Of a stretch of DNA of 64,000 nucleotides, positions 1 through 11,714 are shown piece by piece. Source of the DNA: Saccharum officinarum (Eukaryota; Streptophyta; Magnoliopsida; Poales; Poaceae). The stretch spans positions 2,693,831 to 2,757,830 of the forward strand of contig CM036231.1 of the NCBI GenBank assembly GCA_020631735.1, in the 5' to 3' direction. The notes under the pieces were generated by a model. The model did no database searches and was not told the DNA's origin. It saw only the letters and a program-made list of their open reading frames with translations. A program made the translations under genes and the position numbers. How positions within the stretch are numbered: position 1 is the stretch's first letter; every line of letters begins with the position of its first letter.

Positions 1-130
1 AGGGGGCTTCTCGTCGGGAACCAGCCCATGGAGCGTTCTTGCACGGCCGTGATTCCGTTACTACTCCATCTGCGGCTACGCCGAGTGAACGAGAGCGAGA
101 GGATTGCCATGGACCATGGTCGGAACCGCG
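1..130 (-). pseudogene. Cytochrome P450 fragment, left-arm copy, cut by window edge
   Basis: Reverse complement of the upstream edge of the P450-like fragment at 51,032-51,345. Only the part before and just into the conserved WRxLRK region lies inside the window, so it cannot be judged alone. The call rests on identity to the right-arm copy. Confidence 0.45.
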
Positions 131-629
131 GTGGTCATGAGGCACGGGTGAGAACAGCAGTCCACCGTTCACCACCACAGGGTAATTGCTGCTGCAATCG
201 CATTAGATTAGCACGTAAGCAGCTGGCAATTCAAGGCATGCGGGGGTAATTCAAGGCAGCACGACCATCAGCAGGAGAGTCAGCACTCATCAGACATCAA
301 GCAAGAACAAGCAGGTTGTCCTTTTTTTTCTTTTTACCGAGAAGCATGCAGGGTCGTCGTCGTCAGGCAGGGCGGGAAAGCGACGAGGAGACAGCGGCAA
401 TCGCACTGCAGAGCAGAGAGATTGCAATCCATCAATCGCTGGACGGACGGATTGACGGCTCCTCTGTTGGAATGCGGCCATGCGGATACGACAGTGTTGG
501 GCTGTTTGAACGGCCGTTGAGGCCCACAAACGCAAAACGTTCCGACGAAATGGACGTCCTCGCATTTCCGTTTTTAAGAGCTACTCTTACCGGTACTACT
601 ATCTCTATCTCCTTGATTATGCTATAAAT

Positions 630-872
630 GAGGCAGTGTTTAGATCCTTTCAAACTTCCAAAAATTTTACAAGATTCTCCGTCACATCGAATCTTTAGAC
701 GTATGCATGGAGTATTAAATGTAGGTAAAAAAATAACTAATTACACAGTTTGTCTGTAAATGTCGAGACGAATCTTTTGAGCCTAGTTAGTCCATGATTG
801 GATAAATTTTACCAAATAACAACGAAAAGTGCTACAAGAATTTTACACCAACTTTTACTAAACACTACCTCA
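630..872. mobile_element. PIF/Harbinger-like (Tourist-type) MITE, left arm
   Basis: About 243 bp with imperfect terminal inverted repeats (GGCAGTGTTTAG and CTAAACACTACC). Internal blocks shared with about 15 other copies include TCCGTCACATCGAATCTTT and AATTACACAGTTT. Its twin is at 50,272-50,514. Confidence 0.8.
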
Positions 873-1088
873 ACACGCATGCCACTGCGTCGCGCGCACG
901 AACAAGCATGGCAGGCTTTCTTGCGAAGAAGTTCACGGGTCGTTCTCCTTATCCGTGCGGAGGTGCGGCCGCTGTTCTTACAAATGGAGGAACTCCTCTG
1001 CGGCGTGTGTTCACAGATAAGTTCACGGAGACGTTCGCAGAATGATAGAAACATGTAACATTGTAATCTTTCAATGGCAGATAGCTAA

Positions 1089-1330
1089 GGCACCGTTTAG
1101 ATGCCAAAAATTTTGCCAAAATTTTCAGATTCTCCGTCACATCGAATCTTTGAACGCATGCATGAAGCATTAAATATAGATAAAAAATAAAACTAATTAC
1201 ACAGTTTAGACGAAATGGACGAGACAAATCTTTTAAGCCTAATTAGACTACGATTGGACAATATTTGCCAAATAACAACGAAACTGCTACAGTAGCATTT
1301 CGCCAAAAAAATTGCCAACTAAACAGCCTC
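1089..1330. mobile_element. PIF/Harbinger-like MITE, left arm, TSD TAA
   Basis: Terminal inverted repeats GGCACCGTTTAG and CTAAACAGCCTC, flanked on both sides by TAA, the 3-bp target duplication typical of PIF/Harbinger. Its twin is at 49,813-50,054. Confidence 0.85.
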
Positions 1331-1678
1331 TAAGACCAAATCTTTTAATGGTACATTATCAAACATGCAATCTTTTGATGGTACGTATCTAATTTTCCCT
1401 AAATATCCAATCACGCCCAAATTTCCATTGCTGACTCGCCTCAGCTTGCGCGAGACCGCGTCGTGCCGTGGCCCGTGGTGATTGGCCGAGTTCAGTTCCT
1501 TCCGCTCGAAGAGAAGAGGGGAAAACAAACAAAACCTCGTTCCCCGGTCCGCGCTCGGCTGCCGTGAATCCATTCTCCCAGTTCCCAAAGCAAGCGAGCA
1601 GGGCAGCGCGCCAAGATCGGAGGCCAAGACGCCATCAATCAGCAACTGCACGCGCGCGGCCGGCCGCAGGAGGACGAG

Positions 1679-2010
1679 ATGGGCCTGTGCTCGTGCTGCT
1701 GCCGGTGCCTGGAGCTGCTGTGCTCCGTCCTCCTCCCGCCCCTCGGCGTCTGTCTCCGCCACGGCTGCTGCTCCGTGAGTCCCCCCTCCCTCCTCTTCCT
1801 GATCCCTTCCCTCCTTGCTCCGCGCTTACAGCCCGTTGCTCGGTTCGCCTTTCCCGGCAGTTGGAGTTCTGGATCAGCGTGCTGCTCACCATCCTTGGCT
1901 ACCTCCCCGGCGTCCTCTACGCCGTCTACGTCATCTGCTCCGTCGACTCCCACCGCCACCGCCACCGCCACCGCGACCCCGACGACGACGACTACGTCTA
2001 TGTCGCCTGA
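1679..2010 (+). CDS. PMP3/UPF0057 (RCI2-like) small membrane protein, left-arm copy
   Basis: Two exons, 1679-1774 and 1861-2010, with a GTGAGT donor and a GGCAG acceptor, give 81 residues. The family core is clear: LPPLGV near residue 20, then after the intron EFWISVLLTILGYLPG and a second hydrophobic segment, AVYVI. Proteins of this family (yeast Pmp3, plant RCI2/LTI6) are small two-helix plasma-membrane proteins linked to membrane potential and salt or cold tolerance. This member has a Cys-rich start (CSCCCRC) and a charged tail with a His-Arg repeat followed by an acidic run. The tail is four residues longer than in the right-arm copy. It lies tail-to-tail with the truncated ABCC13 copy that ends at 2720. 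Confidence 0.88.
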
Positions 2011-2719
2011 CCGATGGACGGATCCCCGCGGTGCTCTGGTCCGTGCCTCTGCTGTGTGCATCTCTGTGTTGGGTTAGTAGACTAAATCCGTCCTGTGCCC
2101 GTCTGTAAACTGTAAATTCGAGTGTCCAATCTGACAATCTGGACGAATTCATTCCGATAAAGATCTGGTATTGTGGGATCTGTGCAGTTAATTGGGGTTG
2201 CTTTGCTACCACTCTCAGTTGTTCTTGTGAATGAAACTGCAGATGGTTATTAATCCCCTGCATTTTCCCTCATTGCCAGTTGAGATCAATTCGAGACAGC
2301 TTAGTGCTTCGTATGTCAATCCATCCTGGCGGTGCCTCACTTGCAGTGAGCAATCAAGTACCATGACGCTAGAATTGAAAATAGCTCCCCGTTACCAAAA
2401 CAAAACAGCGAGAACTGAAAAACAATCAATGAAGTAAGGTTTTTATGAACAGCAATTGTTTAGAAACAAGTTCTGTGATCCATTTCCCTGTTAGTACTAG
2501 AGCATGGAATTTTAACAGCTAGATGATCATCATATACTCAATGATTCAAATAGTGGGTCAGAGCCTCTGTTAGCCATATTAGCTAGGGGTGTCATTTTGG
2601 AGCTGTTCTTACAAGCTCATTGGTTGGTGGTAAATATTGTCTAATGTCTAGGATGTAAGTTAAACTCTAAAAAGGTAAAAAGGCCTAGCATAACATAGTA
2701 GGAAACCATTCTCCCATAA
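2011..2719. other. Intergenic/3' UTR space between PMP3 and truncated ABCC13 copy
   Basis: About 700 bp between two convergent gene ends. It should hold both 3' UTRs; no further gene is visible. A stretch at about 2018-2040 is replaced by unrelated bases in the right arm. Confidence 0.6.
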
Positions 2720-5700
2720 TCACATCTGAGATGCCTTGGCATACTGAGCGAATCTTGAGAGTCTGTGATTCATAAGGGCTTCTGGGTTTCCTTCTTCAAC
2801 CTAAAGTGGAGTGGTACAGAGTTAGATAATATCCTACATTAATTGGATAATATAAGGCATTTGAACAAAAGCATACTCATGACCTGAAGGTCTGTCATTT
2901 ACCATAGGAATTAAAATGTTGATCCATTTTTCTTTGTCACTTGGTTTAAGACCTGTTTTATTTCTGTAGTGTTTTTAACAGCAAATTTCAACAAGTGTGG
3001 CATTCTCATTCTCATCTGTATTGTTATGATATATCATTCTTGTGAAATGTTATTTTGGTACATATGTTCTGAGTTCATTACCATATTCCTCTTTGGTTTT
3101 TGCAATGGTCCATCAAAATGTCGATCCTAGTAGTAGTGGTAGCACAACTTACCAGTTTTCCTTGATCAAGAACTAGAATATTGTCCATCTTCATCACTGT
3201 TGAAATGCGATGTGCTATGGTGAGAACAGTCATGCCTTTGCATTCAGCAGAAATAGTATTTTGCAACAGGAAGGCTGTTTGGTTGTCAACATTGGCTGTG
3301 CATTCATCTAGACAAAGCACCTGCAGAACCATTAACAATTACATGCATCACTTATTTGATGATCTCTGACTGAGATTTTTAACTCATCATGAAAACTGAT
3401 AGAATTAACCAGATTGGTTTGATTAGGCTTTTACACAGTTGTGTATCTGCTATAAGCAATACTGCAAATTATATGGTAGCCCGTACCTTGGACGATTTTA
3501 GGATGGCACGGGCAAGGCATAGGAGCTGTCGCTGCCCTACTGAAAAAGATGCACCGCTTTCTTTCACATGGATGTCAAGTCCACCTATTGATTCTACCTC
3601 TCCCTTCATATGGCAGTTTTCAAGAACTTCCCATATCCTGAGATCTGTTGTTGTATTGAAAGGATCCAGGTTTTCCCTGTCATGTATATTCACGATTAAA
3701 ATATTGAATGTTGAACATTATTTTTTGTTTATTCCCTAATCAGTGAAAGCATGAAAATAGTCAGCATGAAAACTGTGAAAAAGAGCACTCAGTAGTTACC
3801 TCAAAGACCCATCAAACAAAAAGGGGCTCTGTGGAACTACTGCAAAATGTCCACGGAGTTCTCGGACGGCAACTTTAGCCAAATCAATGCCATCTACTAA
3901 GATGCGGCCGTTGCAAATTGGAACTAAGCGGAAAAGTGCATTCAGTATACTTGATTTGCCTGCTCCAGTCCTTCCTATTATTCCAACCTAAAAGCCAGAG
4001 CAGACATCAGGATAGCTTCGCAAATCAAAATGATTCAGTGGAAGTCTTGGAAGCATCATACCTGCATGCCTGATGCAATAAGGAACGAAACGTCACTTAA
4101 AGCAGGTGGTAGCTCTGGCTTGTACTTCAGTGTTACATGTTCAAACTCAATCTTCCCTTCCGTTGGCCAGCTTCTTGGTGGAGGTTCTGATCCCTGGAGT
4201 TCTTCTTGAGGTATGCCAATGTACTGCGAGCATCATCAAACTATTAAAGCTAGAGAGATGCTTGATGAATAAGAATAAAAGTGATTCTTCGGGTTACCTC
4301 GTCAACCCTTTCCATGGAGATCATTTCCTTTTCTGTCTCTGTAAAGGTGGTTAAGAAGCCATTCAGCAACGATACCACAGGTGCTGCATATGATAAAGCC
4401 AGGCCCACCTGCAGTAGATTTTTTAATATGAGTATTAATATCTAGTACTTTGAACAGAACTATATTTACAATTTCCATCGAGATAGAAATGCCTAAGTAC
4501 AAGGTCAGAAATTGTGACCAATAAAACCTACCAGTCCAGGTGTTGCAAAGTTGACAAGAGAACTGCTATGGAAGCTGATAGTGGCCATCATGGCGATAAA
4601 CAGAATGATAAAACCTGCCAACAACTGAACAGTTTGCTCGTCACTGCAGTGCCTGATTATAGGCCTTACTGATGGATAAAAGTAACTAATTCCATGTACA
4701 TGATGATTTTATTATAGCAGGACAAAAAAATCTGTACCTGGAGTCTCAACGAGAGCCACAAACTAGCAATGAGCTCAGAGTAGGATGTTTTCTGATATAG
4801 TGTCACATGTTGGATGAATCTTTCCAAGAAGAACCCCTGTGTAGTGTACTGTCAGTATCTTGAACAAACCACACAAGCACTAGCACTAGGGCCTTTGATA
4901 TGTGATGCTTTTGAGTTCAAAAGGTTGTCTAAATGCAACTAGAATGCTTCTTTCTGCCCTGGGAAGAAAAAAGAAACATACTTCATTCTGGAAAGCTCTT
5001 ATTGTTGATGAACCATCAAGTGTCTCTGTGAAAGATGAATAGATTGGTGAACGAGCAACGCTATCAAGTCGCCGTACTTCACGTGATGTAGACCTGTAAT
5101 AGAACTGTACAAAGCATCAGTTTCTTTCTTCATAAGATACAGCATAGATATATACCATGATGCACTATGTTAACTAAGAGAAAAAGAGGATTAACTGTTA
5201 CACACTGTTGTATTAAAGTATGGATTTTATATAGTCTATAAAGGCTCAGACAAATGAGTTAAGCATCAATACAGAAATAAATGAGTGAAATTGGTACCTG
5301 CAGCTTCCTATAGATAAGCCAGAGTGGAAGTAAGATGAGTAAGAAGGAAACCTGCAGACCAAACATTCATGAAATACAAGAAATATGGTTTAGTTTCTTT
5401 TCTGAAGTACAACTGTACAAGGCTGGCCCTAAACTATTGTTTACATAATTTACCTGTGAATAAGACAAAACAACCAGAGTGCCGAGTAAGCTGAAGAAGT
5501 TGGCCACAAATATATTGAGGATGAAAGGAAGAGAATCATCAACGGTGTAGAGGTCTGACGATAATCTGAAAGTTCGTAAAGCGTCAAAGGCCATGGGGCG
5601 TTTCAACCTTTCGAAGCTTACTAAAAGACTAGAGGTGATCTGATGAATAAGATACCAAACCTGTTTAGGATCCGACCACTGGGATTTTGGTCAAAGAAAC

Positions 5701-8700
5701 AAATTGGTGCACTGATGATATTTTCAAGAAGAGATGCATGAATATGGATTGCTGCACGGAGGCCACCGAATGCAAAAGAAAATGCCCTTCCCAAAGTGAA
5801 AAGAGAATTGATGATGCCAAACATAGCAAGGATAATCTGCACAGGCAAGTTTTTGAATCAGCATAAATGTGCTGAAAATATTTCTTTGTGAACAACTGAA
5901 CACCAAATTAAACATACTGATTACTATGGTTCATGTTCACATAGTAGAAAGTACTCTTACCAGATAAAATCTTGTGTTGTTGGCGCCTGTGCTGGTATCA
6001 ACCCAGTAAGTTAACCAAAGATCATTGCCGTTACGAGATGCTTGCATTAAGAATGCGCTTAGGAATATTAAAACAACAGCTGACCACCCCGCAAATGCTG
6101 CATATTTTCTGTAAAAAAAAGAAACATTAATAGATCACACAAGACTGAAATACTTTTATCATCATTCTATTGTACAGCGCACTCCAGTTCACAAAATAAC
6201 TCACTTGTAGACACCGAGCTCAACCATGCCTTGTTTCCTTGCCTCTTCTTCTACCTGATCTTTTGTCTCCTCATAAGAAACCACTGAATCTTCAAGTATA
6301 TCATCAGTTTTCAGTTCACATGTTACATTGGTGTTTTATCTTTCACAGAAGCTGCATATGAGGTAGGACTCGAATTATCTGGCTTAGAGATTCTTGAATA
6401 TGGAGTTGCCAAGAAAGATTCCAGTGTCCCGAACCACTTAATGAGCCCATTAGCCATGACTACAATCATATCTGCAGCAGCAATGGCCTGGGAAAGAGAA
6501 AAGGAAACGAAAGGAAAATTACATTGTTCTTTCAACATCACCACATTTAATACCAATGTGGCGCAGTTAGTTTGGATAAGATTCAGTGAATATTACCTGA
6601 ATATTGTGTGTGCTTAGAAATCTTGTTTTCTGCATTAATTGGTGCCCCATAACAGCCTTTTCCAGGATCCACGAAGCAACTTGGGAGTCAACAGCGCTAA
6701 GGATGTCATCAAACAAGTATACATCAGAATTGTGGTACAAAGCCCTGCAAGTGTATGATCATAATGTTAGCTAGCAAGCTTAAGAAGGATGAAGGTCCAC
6801 AAAGTTAAAAACATGACCTTGCCAATGCCAGACGAGCTCTCTGTCCACCAGATAAGTTGGTACCTTTCTCTCCAATATGTGACATATCTCCTCTGGCCAT
6901 TGCTGATATGTCAACACGAAGCGCACATGCCTCTATTACTTCTTCGTATCTGCATTAATTTTATGATGCAGAATGCTAATTAAAAGGGAAGCAATAAATT
7001 CTATGGTGTATGAGCATCTCCAATGGTTCATGTTAGCTGCTCTAATGTCATGCAATGACATAACAAAACAAACTTGTGATAATATCTTTCAGAGACATAA
7101 AACTACCTCCTCGGATCAAATTCTTTCCCAAGCAAAATATTATCTCGTAAAGAGCCAGATAAGATCCATGGTACCTACAGAGCACCAGTTCCATTTTTAG
7201 TCTCCAGACATTTCAAATGCAAATCTTAAGCAATTTCCAGGTCATAAAGTGCTACCTGTGGTACATAGGCAATTGAACCACAGGAGTTAATAGAACCACT
7301 GATGACATGAGTCTCTCCAATGACTGTGTTCAACAAAGATGATTTACCAGAACCAACCTGATATAGACATAAAATTTCCTCAATTCAGAGAAAAATAGCA
7401 ATAGCATCAGATTAGACGATTATAAAAAAAAGATCTGGACATCTGGTTGCATTTCTTTGCAAGTAATGGCAAATTGAGATATAATATAATATGCCAAACA
7501 CATGCTATTCAGTTTCTCCAACCAAACCATTAACGAAATTGTGTACCCCCACCACATAACCAGCAGAACACCATAGTACAAAAACGAAAATGTGACGGTC
7601 AGAATAATTACCTCGCCTACAATTGCAACAAAGAGCCCTTTTTGTAGTTGCAAAGATATATCTCTGAGAACTATGCTCGGCTCAGCAACAGAGCTGCTAG
7701 ACCAAGAACAGGATACATTCTGAAGGACGACGGCCATTGGGTTATGAGTTACTTCGGTGTATCTCTTAAAGTGGTGGTTTAAAAGGTCAGCAGAGCAGTT
7801 AACTCGGATGAGTGATGCTCTGGAGTAGATAAAAAATTACTCAGCCGTCTGCTAGAGATAACAGCCTGCAGCAACCAAAGCATGGAATGTTAGTGAGCTG
7901 CAAATGTATGTAACAGTATAATGACATAAACCAATTATCCACTTACATCAATCATCCCATTAATAACCCATGGAAATGAGTTTAACGGTGATATTAGTGT
8001 GTTAAAGAGTGCAACACAAGTAAATACCTGTAATAAGGATTCCAGATATTAGTATGAAGTTTCTTGGTCCAAAGGCATATGCTAAGCATATCATTCATGA
8101 TATTGTTTTACCGTGGCAGCATCCAATGTGTGTCCCATTATTGCAAAAATACAAAAGGTGAAAAGGGAGAACAATGTCGGTGTGGTTGCCCAGAAATAGA
8201 CGCACCAAGCATCCAGATATTTTCTAGTCTATTGGAAATAGGAGGCCCTTGTTAGTTCCAGTGCAAGATGTGCAACTTATTATAAAATGTAGATTAATCA
8301 GGAGCAGTTGCACACCGCGAGATGCTTCACTTCTGATTCTCTTCTTTCCACCAAACGTTCAGTGAATAGTTTCTCCCAGCTGTACATCTTCACTGTTCTA
8401 ATATGTGCTAAGAGCTCCCCTGCACAGCTTATCCTATTCATGGATAAATTTTGGAGTATTAAGTTCTATAATTATTGTTTGGCTAGCAAACTTTTGCATG
8501 ATTCCTCCTGCCTCATGACCCAAAACACATCAACAGTATATGCCAGTGAAGCTGAGGTATAATGTAATGGTGTTTGAGAAAGCACCTTGGCGATATGGGA
8601 ATATGGCAAAATGAAACAAAGGGATGTTTTCTTTATTCATCAAATGCAATGGAGGACCAGTTTTCTTACCTCCTGTCTTTTTGCTTCATCATCTTTTCTG

Positions 8701-10195
8701 TTGCACCAGCAATCCTTGTAGAAATCCATTTGTTCACTGTGCATATGTACATGGTTACAAGAAAAAGAGACTGACATGGTTAAAAGTAAAAAATATGAGC
8801 AGAAATTTTAATTCGAGGAAGTTATGATTAGATTATAAACATGGGTTAGTATTACACAACTAACATCTCAGTCCCTAGCACCATCAGGTTCTTATAACAT
8901 ACATCTATTTGTATTTGGACTAGTATAGAAGCAATGCTTTGGTCAATAGATCAATATATATTCACAAGACAATAAGGGCAAACCAAGAGATGATAGAATT
9001 CACAAACCTTTGAATGACTAAGAAAGCCTAATACAGAACAAGGAAGCAAAAGGTAAGCATACCTGGTATTAGTATGATTGTTATTGCAAGCCCAGATAGA
9101 AAAGCATAATTGACTTGTGTATATAACAGATAAAGAGCAACTCCAATCTGCAGTGGCAAGCTAGATAAACACCAAATCATGCAAAGAATTAGATAATGGA
9201 GTGCATGTGCATACATATAGTAATCTAAGTCTTTCATACACAAAAATGTGAGATTGAGATGGGAAAGTACCTCCAGGCATCATGAAGGCTGTTACACAAG
9301 TTTATTGTGCGGTCAGCATCAACAGACATGAAGGTCTGTATCTCACCTTCAGAAAACCTAGAACGCTCAGCTAGACTGAGACATAGGCACTGTTTTTTTA
9401 AGAAAGATCCATCCAAATTTAAAAACAACAAATAAAAGTCAAGTAAAGTTATAACATGCTTCAAAATTGAATTTTTTACATAATACAATGTCAAATTGGT
9501 AGATCACAACGAACTTCCACAGAAGCTATATAGAATATACCCAGCAAAAGTTCTACGCTATATCAAAATTAGCAAGTACTGTTCCAAATACATTTCGTCC
9601 TTGAACGTGCATTCAATTTTTTTAAAAAAAAAACATTGTTAGCTATCGTATAAAAATTAATTGACGTTTTCAAATGGAAATGTTGTCACAAGATATTTAT
9701 TAAAGTATCAATTATATTATAACGTATAATTTGCAAAACAATTGTAGATTCAAGTAAATCGGACCATTTTGATTGTCTGAATGACATCTATATGGGAATA
9801 AACGGCATATGAACTAACATACAGCAACTAAGTTCCAGTGGCAGTAGGGAGTACATTCCACCTCCTAGGTGTCAATTTTAATCATTTGTAATGGAAAGTC
9901 CGAATTGTCCTTGTGAATTAGTGGAATATGTTATTATGGATAATAGCTAACCAATCAGTGTTGCATTGTGATATCAGAGTACAAATGCTTAAGAACATCT
10001 CGAGTTGGAAAACTATTGTACAATACAAGCTGACTTCACATGTTTGACTTACTCTTTAAAAAAAATCACAGAAAGATACTAACAGTGCATGAGAGGAATG
10101 GCGATACCTTCCGATAAATTATCCCCATGATGCTTGATCGTAACATCAACTTGAGCTTTGCTAGACGAAAGGAGTACTGGCTATCTAAAAAGGAC
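2720..10195 (-). pseudogene. 5'-truncated copy of ABCC13-like ABC transporter (exons 11-36 only)
   Basis: The stop codon is at 2720-2722 (reverse strand), and 26 exons follow with the same splice sites as the right-arm gene; the first retained exon is 10,108-10,195. The retained part runs from within the first transmembrane domain through both nucleotide-binding domains to the C terminus. Exons 1-10, the promoter and the start codon are absent, because beyond 10,195 the arm continues only through intron and Copia sequence to the assembly gap. The exons I compared are open. Two codon changes against the right copy were noted: Ile to Val just before NBD1 Walker A, and Val to Met before NBD2. 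It would be nonfunctional unless the missing exons lie in the gap, so pseudogene status is provisional. Confidence 0.85.
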
Positions 10196-11614
10196 CTACC
10201 ATAAAAAAAAACAAAAGTGTAAAAAAAAATGCTAGTTAATAATAAGAACTAAGAACATATAATCCAAGGAACCACCAAGGTAATTCTCTTTCCACAGGCA
10301 AAGGTCCACTAATATGGTATAACACCCATAATGCTTGAACGCGCTGCTCACGAGCGCACCGCGGCTGCTCCGCCTCTGGAAGACGACGGCCCCTAGCGAC
10401 GCCGAGGAAGCTGAGGACTTCGCCCCTGCCAACAGCGGTGATTCCCTTCTTCGCACCACTCTGCTTCAGCACGAGGCCGTGGCCCTCCTCAACCTGCACG
10501 CCCAGGCCGTGGCCGTGCAGAACATCCGGCTGCTCGTCCCGCTTGTGCTCGACGTCGCCTCGACCTTCTACGGCCGCTGGCGCGAATCCTTCCTCCTCAT
10601 CGTCGGCCGGTACTCCTGGAGCACCACATCCTCTTCGACGCGGCTGCCCTCGACTCTCCCGATTGGGTCCACATGGACTGCGTCGTGAAGTCCTAGATCA
10701 CCGGCACCATCTCTGACGCGCTCGCTGAAGCGGTGTCGAATCGGTCACCACAGCTCGCTCTCATTGGCTTGCCATTGAGTTACAGTTCCGCGGCAATCGC
10801 GAAACGCGGACTCTCTACCTCGACGCCGCCTTTCGCAATTTCAGCCAAGGCGACCACGACATCACCGCGTACTGCAGCGAAACTCAAGGGCATGGCGGAC
10901 GCCCTTCGTGATCTTGGTGAGCCCGTCAACGACCGGACCCTCGTCCTCAACCTTCTACGCGGCCTCAACAGCCGTTTTGAAGCCATCGGTCTCCATCTTC
11001 GTCGCGGGCGCCCTTCCCCGTTTTTGCAGCTCGCAGCGACCTGCTCCTCGAGGAAATCAACATGGCCCCTTCCGCTCCGCCACTGCCCTCACACACCAGT
11101 GCCGCACCTCCGGCTCCCTCGTCATCAGCGACACCGGCTGCCCTACCAGCAGCAGCCACCGCTCCGTCGCAGCCCCCCCGCAACTCGGGGCAGCGGTGGG
11201 CAAGCGAGGTAAGCGCGGCAAGAAGGGTGGCCTGGTTCTCCGGCTGTCGGCAAGGCAGCCAATGCCGCACCCGGAGGACCTCTTGGCGGCCAGGCGTGGC
11301 CCAATCTCCATCAGCCATGGACCGGGTCCATCAATATGTAGCCCGGCCCGCGCCCTTCGACGCTGCCTCACCCGCACGCCCTCCTCGCCGGCGTCCAGCA
11401 GCAGCAGCTCCCTCATGCGCTGCTGACAGGGGCTCAGCAGGGGTGAGCTGCTTCACCCCGCCGTCCAGCAGTGTGTCCCTTCCTCCGCAGGGGTCGTACA
11501 GCCCTGCTGTTCCTCCACGCCGGCTGGGATGCTTCAAGCCTCACCGCCAACTACCGACCATGTCGCTCCAGCAACCTCCACAGGCCAGCTGGTACTTCGA
11601 CTCTGGCACCTCCA
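10196..11614 (+). mobile_element. Partial Copia element (gag end), left arm, cut by gap
   Basis: Reverse complement of 39,523-40,947, including the intron 10 remnant beside exon 11. Reading on the plus strand gives gag-like protein with GMADALRDLGEPV and NLLRGLNSRFEAI, broken by frameshifts. It then reaches the protease motif DSGTS at the very edge of the N gap. Compared with the right arm it lacks single bases in several C or G runs between about 11,000 and 11,260, which looks like reduced sequence quality near a contig end. Confidence 0.85.
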
Positions 11615-11714
11615 NNNNNNNNNNNNNNNNNNNNNNNNNNNNNNNNNNNNNNNNNNNNNNNNNNNNNNNNNNNNNNNNNNNNNNNNNNNNNNNNNNNNNN
11701 NNNNNNNNNNNNNN
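11615..11714. other. Assembly gap (100 N)
   Basis: Exactly 100 undetermined bases, the conventional size for a gap of unknown length. The inverted homology ends at its left side; the sequence to its right is unrelated to the Copia element. Confidence 0.99.

Larger units (their letters stand above)
1..11614. repeat. Left arm of large inverted duplication
   Basis: Read as reverse complement, this stretch matches about 39,523-51,141 nearly base for base: PMP3 gene, ABCC13 exons 11-36 with introns, and the gag end of the Copia element, in the same order. Corresponding positions sum to about 51,147, drifting a few bases at indels. The arm runs off the window at position 1 and stops at the N gap. 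Differences seen include single-base substitutions, a 12-bp length change in PMP3 and homopolymer indels near the gap. Confidence 0.95.

Noticed and set aside
1639..2061. Minus-strand 140-aa frame over PMP3
   Set aside because: Shadow of the PMP3 exons caused by GC content and the CACCGC repeat.
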